Origin: Anaeromyxobacter sp.
Lineage (GTDB): Bacteria; Myxococcota; Myxococcia; Myxococcales; Anaeromyxobacteraceae
Direction: 5' to 3'
Length of the DNA: 36,096 bases
Assembly (NCBI GenBank): GCA_025360965.1
Contig: JANYBC010000097.1
Span: forward strand, 1-36,096
Below the pieces are notes generated by a model that was not told the DNA's origin, searched no databases, and was given only the letters and a program-made list of their open reading frames with translations. Shown piece by piece: positions 16,101 to 21,986 of the stretch (positions within the stretch are counted from its first letter, which is position 1; every line of letters begins with the position of its first letter). The position numbers were made by a program, and so were the translations under genes.

Positions 16101-17140
16101 TCAACTTCGACACGGCGGCGGGCCAGTCGGCCGGCGACGACGTCGAGGGCCAGGCGACCGCCTGGTCGCCCACGGCCGGCCCGGCCAGCGCCCCGGGCTC
16201 CGGGTGGCGGCGGGTGGAGCGCTCGCCGGTCGATCACCGCTGGCAGGCCCCGGTGAGCACCGACACCGGCGAGTGGTGGCTGGTCTCGCCGGCCCTGGAG
16301 ATCGGCTACGGCCCGGCCTCCATCACCTTCAGTCATCGCTTCGACTACTGGTATGGCTACGACACCGCCGGCGCCGCCCTCTACGCCAGCGGCGGGGTGG
16401 TCGAGGCGAGCCAGGCCGGTGGCGCCTGGACCGACCTGGGGAGCTCCATCACCCCGGGCTACACCCAGACGCTGGCCGCCTGGGGAGGTCCGCTCGACGG
16501 CCGCCGCGCCTTCGCCGGCCGGAGCGTCGGCTGGCCGGACCGGGCCACCGCCACCATCAACCTCGCCACCCGGTACGCGGGCAAGTCGATCCGCGTCCGC
16601 TTCCGCTCGGCGCAGTACGGGATCGCCATCACCCCCGGCTGGGAGGTGGACGACATCGTGGTGAGCGGCGTCACCAACCTGCCCTTCGGCGCGCTGGTGG
16701 GGCGCGGCGCGGCCTGCCTGCAGGCGCCCAGCGCGGTCGCCACGGCCCCGGCCACCGGGACCGTGGGCGTGCCGGTGGCGCTCGACGGGACCGGGAGCAG
16801 CGACCCGTCCAGCCGGGCGCTCAGCTACGCCTGGGCCCAGGTGAGCGGCCCGGAGGTCTCGCTGGATGGCGCCTCCACCGCCAGCCCCAGCTTCTCGGTG
16901 GCCAGCCTGGCCGGACCCCAGCCGATCGCCTTCTCCCTGCGGGTCTCCAACGGCCTGCTCTGGAGCGCCTCGGCGTATGTGACTGTCACCGTGAGCCCGG
17001 CGCCGCCACCCCCCAGGCACGGGGGCGGCTGCTCCTCCACCGGCCAAGGGCTCGACGGCGCCTTCGCGCCACTACTCGGCCTGGCGCTCGGGCTCTGGCT
17101 GCGCGGCGTGGGGCGGGCTAGGAGGCGCGCAGCAGCTTGA
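13136..17140 (+). CDS. Secreted M36 (fungalysin-like) metalloprotease with PA domain and MYXO-CTERM-like tail
   Basis: A 1334-residue secreted protease. The N-terminus has a lipobox-like signal (LLALAAC, Cys15). Residues about 50-330 look like the FTP/PepSY propeptide of M36 enzymes (ARFTQRVQGVPVFGTSLSVL). The catalytic domain contains HEWGH at 647-651, with the third zinc ligand Glu674 in MGEGWSDFFALL. A protease-associated (PA) domain is inserted just before it, about 530-620 (GCAALVNGAALVGRIAVVDRGG, AGAVAVLVVNN). After the catalytic part come beta-sandwich regions, including a PKD/Ig-like block near 1200-1290. The tail is GGGCSSTG, a hydrophobic helix, then an Arg-rich end, like a MYXO-CTERM sorting signal with Cys1299. 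The ATG at 13136 (AAGGA, 7-base spacer) is preferred over an in-frame ATG at 13115. Its stop overlaps the convergent reductase gene by 23 bases. Confidence 0.9.
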   Translation: MTRWSVPAALLALAACTSRPAPASFASPPPATSGGLGLAPIDARTAGSARALRFVDPSLAGDRLRPGAALQVDERMGLPTFVWTRPDPDPVRRAAVRRLGPEAAARGHLAELAPLYALTAVSAARAEFGALHDTGRGGIIARFTQRVQGVPVFGTSLSVLMDRELQPLAVTGSLSPDAEAAEGVALDFRLDEADAIDRALTDLHGTSLPRQALGASRTDQSGATLHEVLAPPAGVVFSRPPRTRPVLFQLPERLEPATYVELVASTSDRSDSVAYAYVFSAVDGRLLLRRDLSSHAAFTYRAWAGAGAPYLPPPGPQGRGATPYPTAAPSGLVLPFTAPALVSLQNSPFSRNDPWLPDGAGDTTGNNVAAYADLGPPDGFNTDTDLSAGVTSTEIFDRSYDTALAPAASPDQVKAAVTQLFFVTNFLHDWYYDSGFDEAAGNAQENNLGRGGAGGDRLHAEAQDFSGTDNANMMTPADGASPRMQMYVWTAKPKGVVEIMSPPALAGTLTSTLGANFGPSSFTVPETPLALVDDGVSAPGSLGCAALVNGAALVGRIAVVDRGGCTFVIKVGNAQAAGAVAVLVVNNVAGQVRMAGADPAITIPALSISQAEGEAIKARLGAGVTARLSGSKGQDRDGSIDNTVVAHEWGHYVSNRLIGNGSGLANNQGRSMGEGWSDFFALLMMVQAGDTAVAGNGTWGGSYALAGYATFELTPDPYYYGIRRVPYSTDPDRNGLTFKHIADGVALPVGPPTAFGADGVANSEVHNAGEVWGSMLWECYAALLRDTGRLSFDQAQRRMKDYLIASLKLTPQNPTFLEARDAVLAAALAGDPADHRLFAQAFARRGAGTRAVAPSRDSTDHAGVVESFSASDDVALVSATLDDSTGATCGTTGVLAAGGSGLLTVTLRNVGLDPLAATSATVGSVAAGLGFPSGRSLSFAPMDPGATATATLPVTLDASVTGIQVITLSLMVTDPAMPTPLAVDLVRRLNFDTAAGQSAGDDVEGQATAWSPTAGPASAPGSGWRRVERSPVDHRWQAPVSTDTGEWWLVSPALEIGYGPASITFSHRFDYWYGYDTAGAALYASGGVVEASQAGGAWTDLGSSITPGYTQTLAAWGGPLDGRRAFAGRSVGWPDRATATINLATRYAGKSIRVRFRSAQYGIAITPGWEVDDIVVSGVTNLPFGALVGRGAACLQAPSAVATAPATGTVGVPVALDGTGSSDPSSRALSYAWAQVSGPEVSLDGASTASPSFSVASLAGPQPIAFSLRVSNGLLWSASAYVTVTVSPAPPPPRHGGGCSSTGQGLDGAFAPLLGLALGLWLRGVGRARRRAAA

Positions 17141-17762
17141 AGGCGTGACCCCAGCGGCCCTGGCGGAGGCCGGGGATGCACCAGAGCATGCAGAGCGGCT
17201 CGATGGCCCTGGCCGCCTCGGCGGCACCCAGGTCCTCGACCTCCCAGCCGAGCTGCTCGATGAGCGCGGCCGCCTGCTTCCGGGCCGCCTCGTCGTTGCC
17301 GCAGATGAACATGGTGGGTGGGCCGCCGGGCAGCTTCGGATCGACCATGAAGGCGTTGCCGACGCAGGAGAAGGCCTTGACGAAGCGGGCCGCCGGCACC
17401 TTCGCCTGCAGCCGCTCCATGAGCGACTCGCCGGGACCGGTGAAGAACTGGAGCACGCCGTTGACCGGCGGCGCCTCGGCGATGGGGTTGGTGGCGTCGA
17501 GGACCGGCTTGCCTGCCAGGGCCGCGCCGCAGGCCTCGACCGCCGCCGCCGCCGCGCTCCCCTTCACCGCCAGCACCACCATCGAGCCGAAGCCGGCCGC
17601 CTCGGCGAAGGTGCCGGCCAGGGCGCGCGGGCCGGCGTGGGTCCGCCACGCCTGCAGCTTGCCGGGCTCGCGCGAGCCACGCATCACCTCGTGGCCGTGC
17701 TTGAGGAGCCCGTCGGCCAGCACCTGCCCGACCACGCCAGAGCCAAGGACGCCGATCTTCAT
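17118..17762 (-). CDS. NADPH-dependent F420 reductase-like protein
   Basis: A 214-residue Rossmann-fold protein of the F420-dependent NADP oxidoreductase (NADP_oxidored_F420) family. The dinucleotide loop is MKIGVLGSGVVGQVLADGL, followed by MRGSREP, whose Ser-Arg suits the NADP 2'-phosphate. DATNPI near residue 130, the block FVKAFSCVGNAFMVDPKL and a C-terminal dimerising helix are typical. Many bacterial members of this group do not use F420, so reaction and substrate remain open. The ATG at 17762 has AAGGAGA with a 5-base spacer. It is divergent from the phosphoglucomutase gene and overlaps the protease gene at its 3' end. Confidence 0.85.
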   Translation of the reverse strand: MKIGVLGSGVVGQVLADGLLKHGHEVMRGSREPGKLQAWRTHAGPRALAGTFAEAAGFGSMVVLAVKGSAAAAAVEACGAALAGKPVLDATNPIAEAPPVNGVLQFFTGPGESLMERLQAKVPAARFVKAFSCVGNAFMVDPKLPGGPPTMFICGNDEAARKQAAALIEQLGWEVEDLGAAEAARAIEPLCMLWCIPGLRQGRWGHAFKLLRAS

Positions 17763-17779
17763 GGTGTTCTCCTTCCAGG

Positions 17780-17797
17780 GCGGCTCGGTTGAGCCGC
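17780..17797. promoter_or_regulatory. Perfect 7-bp hairpin in a divergent promoter region
   Basis: gcggctc (17780-17786), loop ggtt, gagccgc (17791-17797). It lies 18 bases upstream of the reductase start and 54 bases before the phosphoglucomutase start. It may be a dyad operator or a leader hairpin; the sequence alone does not decide. Confidence 0.3.
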
Positions 17798-17850
17798 GCA
17801 GCCGGTGATCTAGGAGGGTGGCGGCTTCGGCGCCGCGCTAGAGTGATCGC

Positions 17851-19494
17851 ATGGCCCACCCGCTCGCCGGCACGCCGGCCCCCCGTGAGCAGCTCATCGA
17901 CGTGGCTGACCTGCGCCGCCGCTACCACGAGGAGACGCCCGACCCGGCCGTCACTGCTCAGCGGGTCGCCTTCGGCACCTCCGGCCACCGCGGCAACGGG
18001 CTGAAGCGCGGCTTCAACGACGCCCACCTGGCCGCCGTGGCGCAGGCCACCGCCGAGTACCGGGCCGGGCAGGGGATCGACGGCCCGCTCTTCCTCGGCA
18101 GCGACACTCACGCCCTCTCGGCGCCGGCCGAGCGGACCGTGCTCGAGGTGCTGGCCGCCAACGGGGTCACGGTGGTGGTCTCCGAGGGTGGCGTGCCGGT
18201 CCCGACGCCGGTCCTCTCCCACGCCATCATCGGCTTCAACCGCGGCCGCGCCGCCCACCTGGCCGACGGCCTGATCATCACGCCGAGTCACAACCCGCCC
18301 GAGGACGGCGGCATCAAGTACAACCCGCCCCACGGCGGTCCGGCCGACGCCGACGCCACCGGCTGGATCGAGCGGCGGGCCAACCTGCTGCTCGAGGGGA
18401 AGAACCGCGAGGTGAAGCGGATCCGGTATGACCGGGCCCGCGCTGCCGCCACCACCTCGGAGCGCGACTACGTCACCCCCTACGTGGCCGACCTCGGCGC
18501 CGTGCTCGACCTCGAGGTGCTGCGAGGGGCGAAGCTCAAGCTGGCGGCCGACCCCTTGGGCGGCGCCAGCCTCCCGTACTGGGGGCCGATCGCCGAGGCG
18601 CTGAAGCTGGACCTCACCGTGACCCGCCCCGGGCTCGACCCGACCTTCGGCTTCATGCCGCTCGACCACGACGGCCGCATCCGCATGGACTGCTCGTCGC
18701 GCTACGCCATGAGCGGGCTCATCGCACTGAAGGACAGGTTCGACCTGGCCTTCGGCAATGACGCCGACGCCGACCGGCACGGCATCGTCACGCCGTCGCT
18801 GGGGCTGCTCGACCCGAACGCCTACCTGGCGGTCGCCATCGACTACCTCTTCACCCACCGGCCCGGCTGGCCGGCCGCGGCCGGCATCGGCAAGACGCTG
18901 GTCTCGTCGGCGCTCATCGATCGGGTGGCGGCCCGGCTGGGCCGGAGGCTGGTCGAGGTGCCGGTAGGCTTCAAGTGGTTCGTGCCTGGGCTGCGCGACG
19001 GCTCGATCGGCTTCGGCGGCGAGGAGAGCGCCGGCGCCTCGTTCCTGCGGCGCGACGGGACCACCTGGACCACAGACAAGGACGGGATCCTGCTCGACCT
19101 GCTGGCGGTGGAGCTGACCGCCCGCACCGGCCGCGACCCTGGCAAGCGCTACCGCGAGTTGACGGCCGCGCTGGGGGCCCCGATCTACCGGCGCATCGAC
19201 GCCCCGGCCTCCCCGGCGGTCAAGGCGGCGCTCAAGAAGCTCTCGCCCGAGGCGGTCGGCGCCACCACCCTGGCAGGCGATCCCATCACGTCGAAGCTGA
19301 CCCGGGCGCCGGGGAACGGTGCCGAGATCGGGGGCTTGAAGGTGACCACCGCCAACGGCTGGTTCGCGGCGCGGCCGTCGGGGACCGAGGACGTGCAGAA
19401 GATCTACGCCGAGAGCTTCCGAGACGAGGCCCACCTGGCCCGCATCATCGATGAGGCCCAGGCCATCGTGGCGGCCGCCACCCGGGGAGCCTGA
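17851..19494 (+). CDS. pgm: Phosphoglucomutase (alpha-D-glucose specific)
   Basis: Interconverts glucose 1-phosphate and glucose 6-phosphate in the cytoplasm, feeding glycogen, trehalose and cell-surface sugars. The 547-residue protein matches the usual length of bacterial Pgm. Landmarks are RVAFGTSGHRGNGLKRGFND at 38-57, the phospho-serine loop LIITPSHNPPEDGGIKYNPP with Ser146, the magnesium loop FGNDADADRHG with Asp304, 306 and 308, the sugar-binding loop GGEESAGASFLR, and the C-terminal phosphate-binding ARPSGTEDVQKIYAESF. The ATG at 17851 is the first plausible start; the leader has only a weak GAGTG. The next gene begins 5 bases after its stop, so they are likely co-transcribed. Confidence 0.95.
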   Translation: MAHPLAGTPAPREQLIDVADLRRRYHEETPDPAVTAQRVAFGTSGHRGNGLKRGFNDAHLAAVAQATAEYRAGQGIDGPLFLGSDTHALSAPAERTVLEVLAANGVTVVVSEGGVPVPTPVLSHAIIGFNRGRAAHLADGLIITPSHNPPEDGGIKYNPPHGGPADADATGWIERRANLLLEGKNREVKRIRYDRARAAATTSERDYVTPYVADLGAVLDLEVLRGAKLKLAADPLGGASLPYWGPIAEALKLDLTVTRPGLDPTFGFMPLDHDGRIRMDCSSRYAMSGLIALKDRFDLAFGNDADADRHGIVTPSLGLLDPNAYLAVAIDYLFTHRPGWPAAAGIGKTLVSSALIDRVAARLGRRLVEVPVGFKWFVPGLRDGSIGFGGEESAGASFLRRDGTTWTTDKDGILLDLLAVELTARTGRDPGKRYRELTAALGAPIYRRIDAPASPAVKAALKKLSPEAVGATTLAGDPITSKLTRAPGNGAEIGGLKVTTANGWFAARPSGTEDVQKIYAESFRDEAHLARIIDEAQAIVAAATRGA

Positions 19495-19499
19495 ACGCC

Positions 19500-20285
19500 A
19501 TGGCCAACGACTTCACCCACCGCGCGGTGCCGGCGCTCGGCGGCAAGCGGCTCCACCGGCTCGGGCTGTCGCCGAGCTACGGGCTCGACGAGAAGGGCTG
19601 CGAGGAGGCGCTGGAGCAGCTCCAGTATGTCTTCTGGAATCCGCGGGCCGCGAAGTTCACCAGCCCGCTGCGGGCCGCCTGCAAGAGGGACCGGGAGCGC
19701 TACCTCATCGCCGGCGGGCCGACGCTGGCCGTATTCCCAGGGCAGTTGCAGCGGTACGTCGACCGGGCCAGGAAGGTGCTGGGGACCGACTATCTCGACG
19801 TCTTGCAACTCTATTGGGTCTCGAAGATGTCGCGCCTCTCGCCGGCCATGCTCGACGAGATGGTACGGCTCCGCGAGAGCGGCGCGGTGCGGGCGCTCGG
19901 CGTCTCGATCCACGACCGGCCGCGGGCCGGCCGGCTGGCGCTCGACTCGCCGCTCGACCTGCTGATGATCCGCTACAACGCCGCCCACCCGGGCGCCGAG
20001 GTCGACATCTTCCCGCACCTGGCGAAGCGCCAGCCGGCGGTGGTCGCCTACACCGCCACATCCTGGCGCAAGCTGCTCAAGGCCCGGTCCGGCTGGAAGG
20101 GGCCGGCCATGACCGCCGGTGACTGCTACCGCTTCTGCCTCACCAGCCAGCACGTCGACCTGGTGCTGACCGGCCCCAAGGACGTGACCGAGCTGCGCCA
20201 GAACCTGGCGGCGCTGGAGCAGGGTCCGCTCACCGCCGAGGAGCAGGGCTGGATGCGTGAGTTCGGAAGGAAGGTGCACGGCTGA
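19500..20285 (+). CDS. Aldo/keto reductase-like protein with altered active site
   Basis: A 261-residue protein with the outline of the aldo/keto reductase barrel. It has a YG pair at 27-28, the strand KVLGTDYLDVLQLYW at 92-106, VRLRESGAVRALGVSIHDR, DLLMIRYNAAHPGAE (for the usual llqveYN) and a C-terminal QHVDLVLTGPKDVTELRQNL. It is short for the family (about 320). The catalytic residues look changed: the usual Asp in the FDTAxxYG motif is absent (LSPSYG), the usual Lys strand reads YLIAGGP, and the usual His in LLHW is Tyr105 in LQLYW. It may be a non-catalytic or radically altered member. It begins 5 bases after the pgm stop. Its TGA overlaps the next ATG by one base (TGATG), so the two are translationally coupled. 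Confidence 0.75.
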   Translation: MANDFTHRAVPALGGKRLHRLGLSPSYGLDEKGCEEALEQLQYVFWNPRAAKFTSPLRAACKRDRERYLIAGGPTLAVFPGQLQRYVDRARKVLGTDYLDVLQLYWVSKMSRLSPAMLDEMVRLRESGAVRALGVSIHDRPRAGRLALDSPLDLLMIRYNAAHPGAEVDIFPHLAKRQPAVVAYTATSWRKLLKARSGWKGPAMTAGDCYRFCLTSQHVDLVLTGPKDVTELRQNLAALEQGPLTAEEQGWMREFGRKVHG

Positions 20286-21130
20286 TGCGTGTCCTGGTCG
20301 CAGGCGCCGGCTGGCTCGGCAGCGCGGTGGCGAGAGCGCTGGTCGCGCGCGGCGACCAGGTGATAGCGCTGCGGCGCGACCCGGCCAGGGCCGAGGCGCT
20401 GCGCGCACCCGGGGTGACGCCGCTGGCGCTCGACCTCACGTCGCCCGGGGCCGCCGCGAAGCTGCCGACCTTCGACGCCGTGGTCGCCTGCCAGTCGGCC
20501 GGGGGCGACAGCGCCGAGAACTACCGGGCCGCCTACCTGACCGCCAACCGGGCGCTGCTCGAGGCGGCGGCGCGCGCTGGCGCCAAGCGGTTCGTCTACA
20601 CCGGCTCGACCGGCGTCTTCGGCCAGCGGGACGGCTCCCTGGTGACCGAGGAGACGCCGCCGGCCCCGGCGAACCCGACCGCCGGGGTGCTGGTCGAGGC
20701 CGAGCGGCTGGTGCGCGGCGCCGCGCCCGGTGTCCCGGCCTGCCTGCTGCGGCTCTCCGGGCTCTACGGGCCGGGCCGCTCCGGGGTTCTACAGCGGGTC
20801 CGCTCCGGGGCGCTCTCGCTCGGCCCCGGCGACGACGCCTTCATGAACTGGTGTCACCTCGAGGATGCGGTCGCCTTCGTGCTGGCTGCGCTCGATCGCG
20901 GAGCGCCGGGGGCCGCCTACCACGGCAGCGACGCCGCGCCGCCGCGCCGCCGCGAGGTGATCGAGTGGGTGGCCACGCAGCTCGGCGTCGAGCCGGGCCG
21001 GAGCGCCGTGGCGGCCGGCGGTCCGAGCCGGCGCATCGACTCGGCCTGGAGCCGGCAGCAGCTCGGCGTGACCTTGCGCTACCCGAGCTTCAAGGAAGGG
21101 TTGGCGCCGCTCATCCGCGCCGCGGGGTGA
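20285..21130 (+). CDS. NAD(P)-dependent SDR epimerase, YeeZ-like
   Basis: A 281-residue extended short-chain dehydrogenase/reductase. The nucleotide loop is MRVLVAGAGWLGSAVARAL, the GWLG form typical of the YeeZ-like atypical group. KRFVYTGSTGVFGQRDGSLVTEETPP follows, then LRLSGLYGPGRSG. The classical YxxxK pair is replaced by GVLVEAERLV, as is common in this group, so catalysis is uncertain. Its ATG shares one base with the stop of the upstream AKR-like gene, pointing to a joint function, perhaps acting on one sugar or carbonyl substrate. Its last 20 bases overlap the convergent HIT gene. Confidence 0.85.
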   Translation: MRVLVAGAGWLGSAVARALVARGDQVIALRRDPARAEALRAPGVTPLALDLTSPGAAAKLPTFDAVVACQSAGGDSAENYRAAYLTANRALLEAAARAGAKRFVYTGSTGVFGQRDGSLVTEETPPAPANPTAGVLVEAERLVRGAAPGVPACLLRLSGLYGPGRSGVLQRVRSGALSLGPGDDAFMNWCHLEDAVAFVLAALDRGAPGAAYHGSDAAPPRRREVIEWVATQLGVEPGRSAVAAGGPSRRIDSAWSRQQLGVTLRYPSFKEGLAPLIRAAG

Positions 21131-21572
21131 GCCCCGGCAGGCCGAGCGCCTCGGCCACCAGCTCGGCGGCCGCCGCCAGCTCGAGGGCCGGGCGGGCGTC
21201 GCCGGGCGCCAGGTCGAAGGCGCCGCGCCCCCGGAGCCGCTGCGGCGTGCCGACGTAGCGCGGCACCAGGTGCAGGTGGAAGTGGTGCAGCACGTCGCCG
21301 ATGGCGAAGGCATAGACATGCTCGGCGCCGAGCGCCGCCCGCTGCGCCCGCATCACCTCCTGTGCGACCTGGCCGAGCGCGGCGGTCGACTCGGCGTCGA
21401 GGTCGTAGAGGGCCCGGCAGTGGCGCTCGGCGGTGAGCACCAGCCAGCCGGGGATTGGGCACGGTCCGTCGAGCGCGTGGAGCGCCAGGCCACCACCTCG
21501 CCAGACCAACCCGCCCGGAACGGTTCGGCGCCCGGCCAGCAGGTCACAGGCTGCACAAGTCGGCTCGCTCAT
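21111..21572 (-). CDS. HIT-family hydrolase
   Basis: A 153-residue histidine-triad protein, a nucleotide phosphoramidase or diadenosine polyphosphate hydrolase type enzyme. The signature is HHFHLHLVPR, with the triad His97, His99 and His101 (the last two are the pair nearest the catalytic step). CAAC at 6-9 looks like half of the zinc site found in many HIT proteins. PIPGWLVLTAERH fits the family's 'pGHlLvvPkrH' strand. The ATG at 21572 has GGAGG with an 8-base spacer, which rules out the longer open frame. It is divergent from the small Cys-protein gene and convergent with the SDR gene. Confidence 0.88.
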   Translation of the reverse strand: MSEPTCAACDLLAGRRTVPGGLVWRGGGLALHALDGPCPIPGWLVLTAERHCRALYDLDAESTAALGQVAQEVMRAQRAALGAEHVYAFAIGDVLHHFHLHLVPRYVGTPQRLRGRGAFDLAPGDARPALELAAAAELVAEALGLPGLTPRRG

Positions 21573-21599
21573 GGTCCAATCCTCCATCGTCGGCGGTGG

Positions 21600-21662
21600 T
21601 CCTTCCGTATATACCTCAGTGACTCCAGGGAGATACGCCATATCCCCCATCGGAGGTATTTC
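21600..21662. promoter_or_regulatory. AT-richer divergent promoter region with dyad
   Basis: This stretch is clearly less GC-rich than its surroundings. It holds TATATA at 21608-21613, which reads as a good -10 on either strand and lies 36 bases upstream of the HIT start on the minus strand. An inverted repeat atacctc (21611-21617)/gaggtat (21653-21659) overlaps it. No -35 with a good match is seen. It probably holds the HIT promoter and perhaps that of the small Cys protein. Confidence 0.4.
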
Positions 21663-21738
21663 CTTGGTGGGCCGGTCGGCGGCACCTTGGCGCGTCCGTT
21701 TGGCATGTCCGGTCCCAATCTGCAGTCCGGGAGCTTCC

Positions 21739-21963
21739 GTGACCCTCCATCCCAATCCTTCGCCGCTCTCGCAGTTGATCCGTTCCGAGACGGTCGTGTC
21801 GGGCCACCGCAGCCTCTACTGCTTCCACTACGACGGCTGCCTCGACGTGGCCGTGAAGCACGACTGGGACAGCTGGTCCTGCGAGCGCTGCTCGCTCTTC
21901 CAGGCGGAGGCCGGCCCGCGCGACCACGCCACCTCCTTCGCCAACGATCGCCGCGGCCCCTGA
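21739..21963 (+). CDS. Small four-cysteine protein of unknown function
   Basis: A 74-residue protein if GTG at 21739 is the start; GGGAG 5 bases upstream supports it. The core SPLSQLIRSETVVSGHRSLY is followed by YCFHYDGCLD and WDSWSCERCSLF. The four cysteines in C-x6-C and C-x2-C spacing, with nearby His and Asp, suggest a small metal site. The codon pattern is strongly coding, with GC-rich third positions. It lacks a signal peptide, so it is likely cytoplasmic. I do not recognise a named family. The M2 peptidase start follows 23 bases after its stop on the same strand, so they may share a transcript. Confidence 0.65.
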   Translation: MTLHPNPSPLSQLIRSETVVSGHRSLYCFHYDGCLDVAVKHDWDSWSCERCSLFQAEAGPRDHATSFANDRRGP

Positions 21964-21986
21964 AGCCGCCCCTCCCGGGAGTCCAC

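Noticed and set aside
13601-17047. 1148-residue open frame opposite the M36 protease
   Set aside because: No domains, extreme Gly/Arg/Val composition; a shadow of the protease codons.
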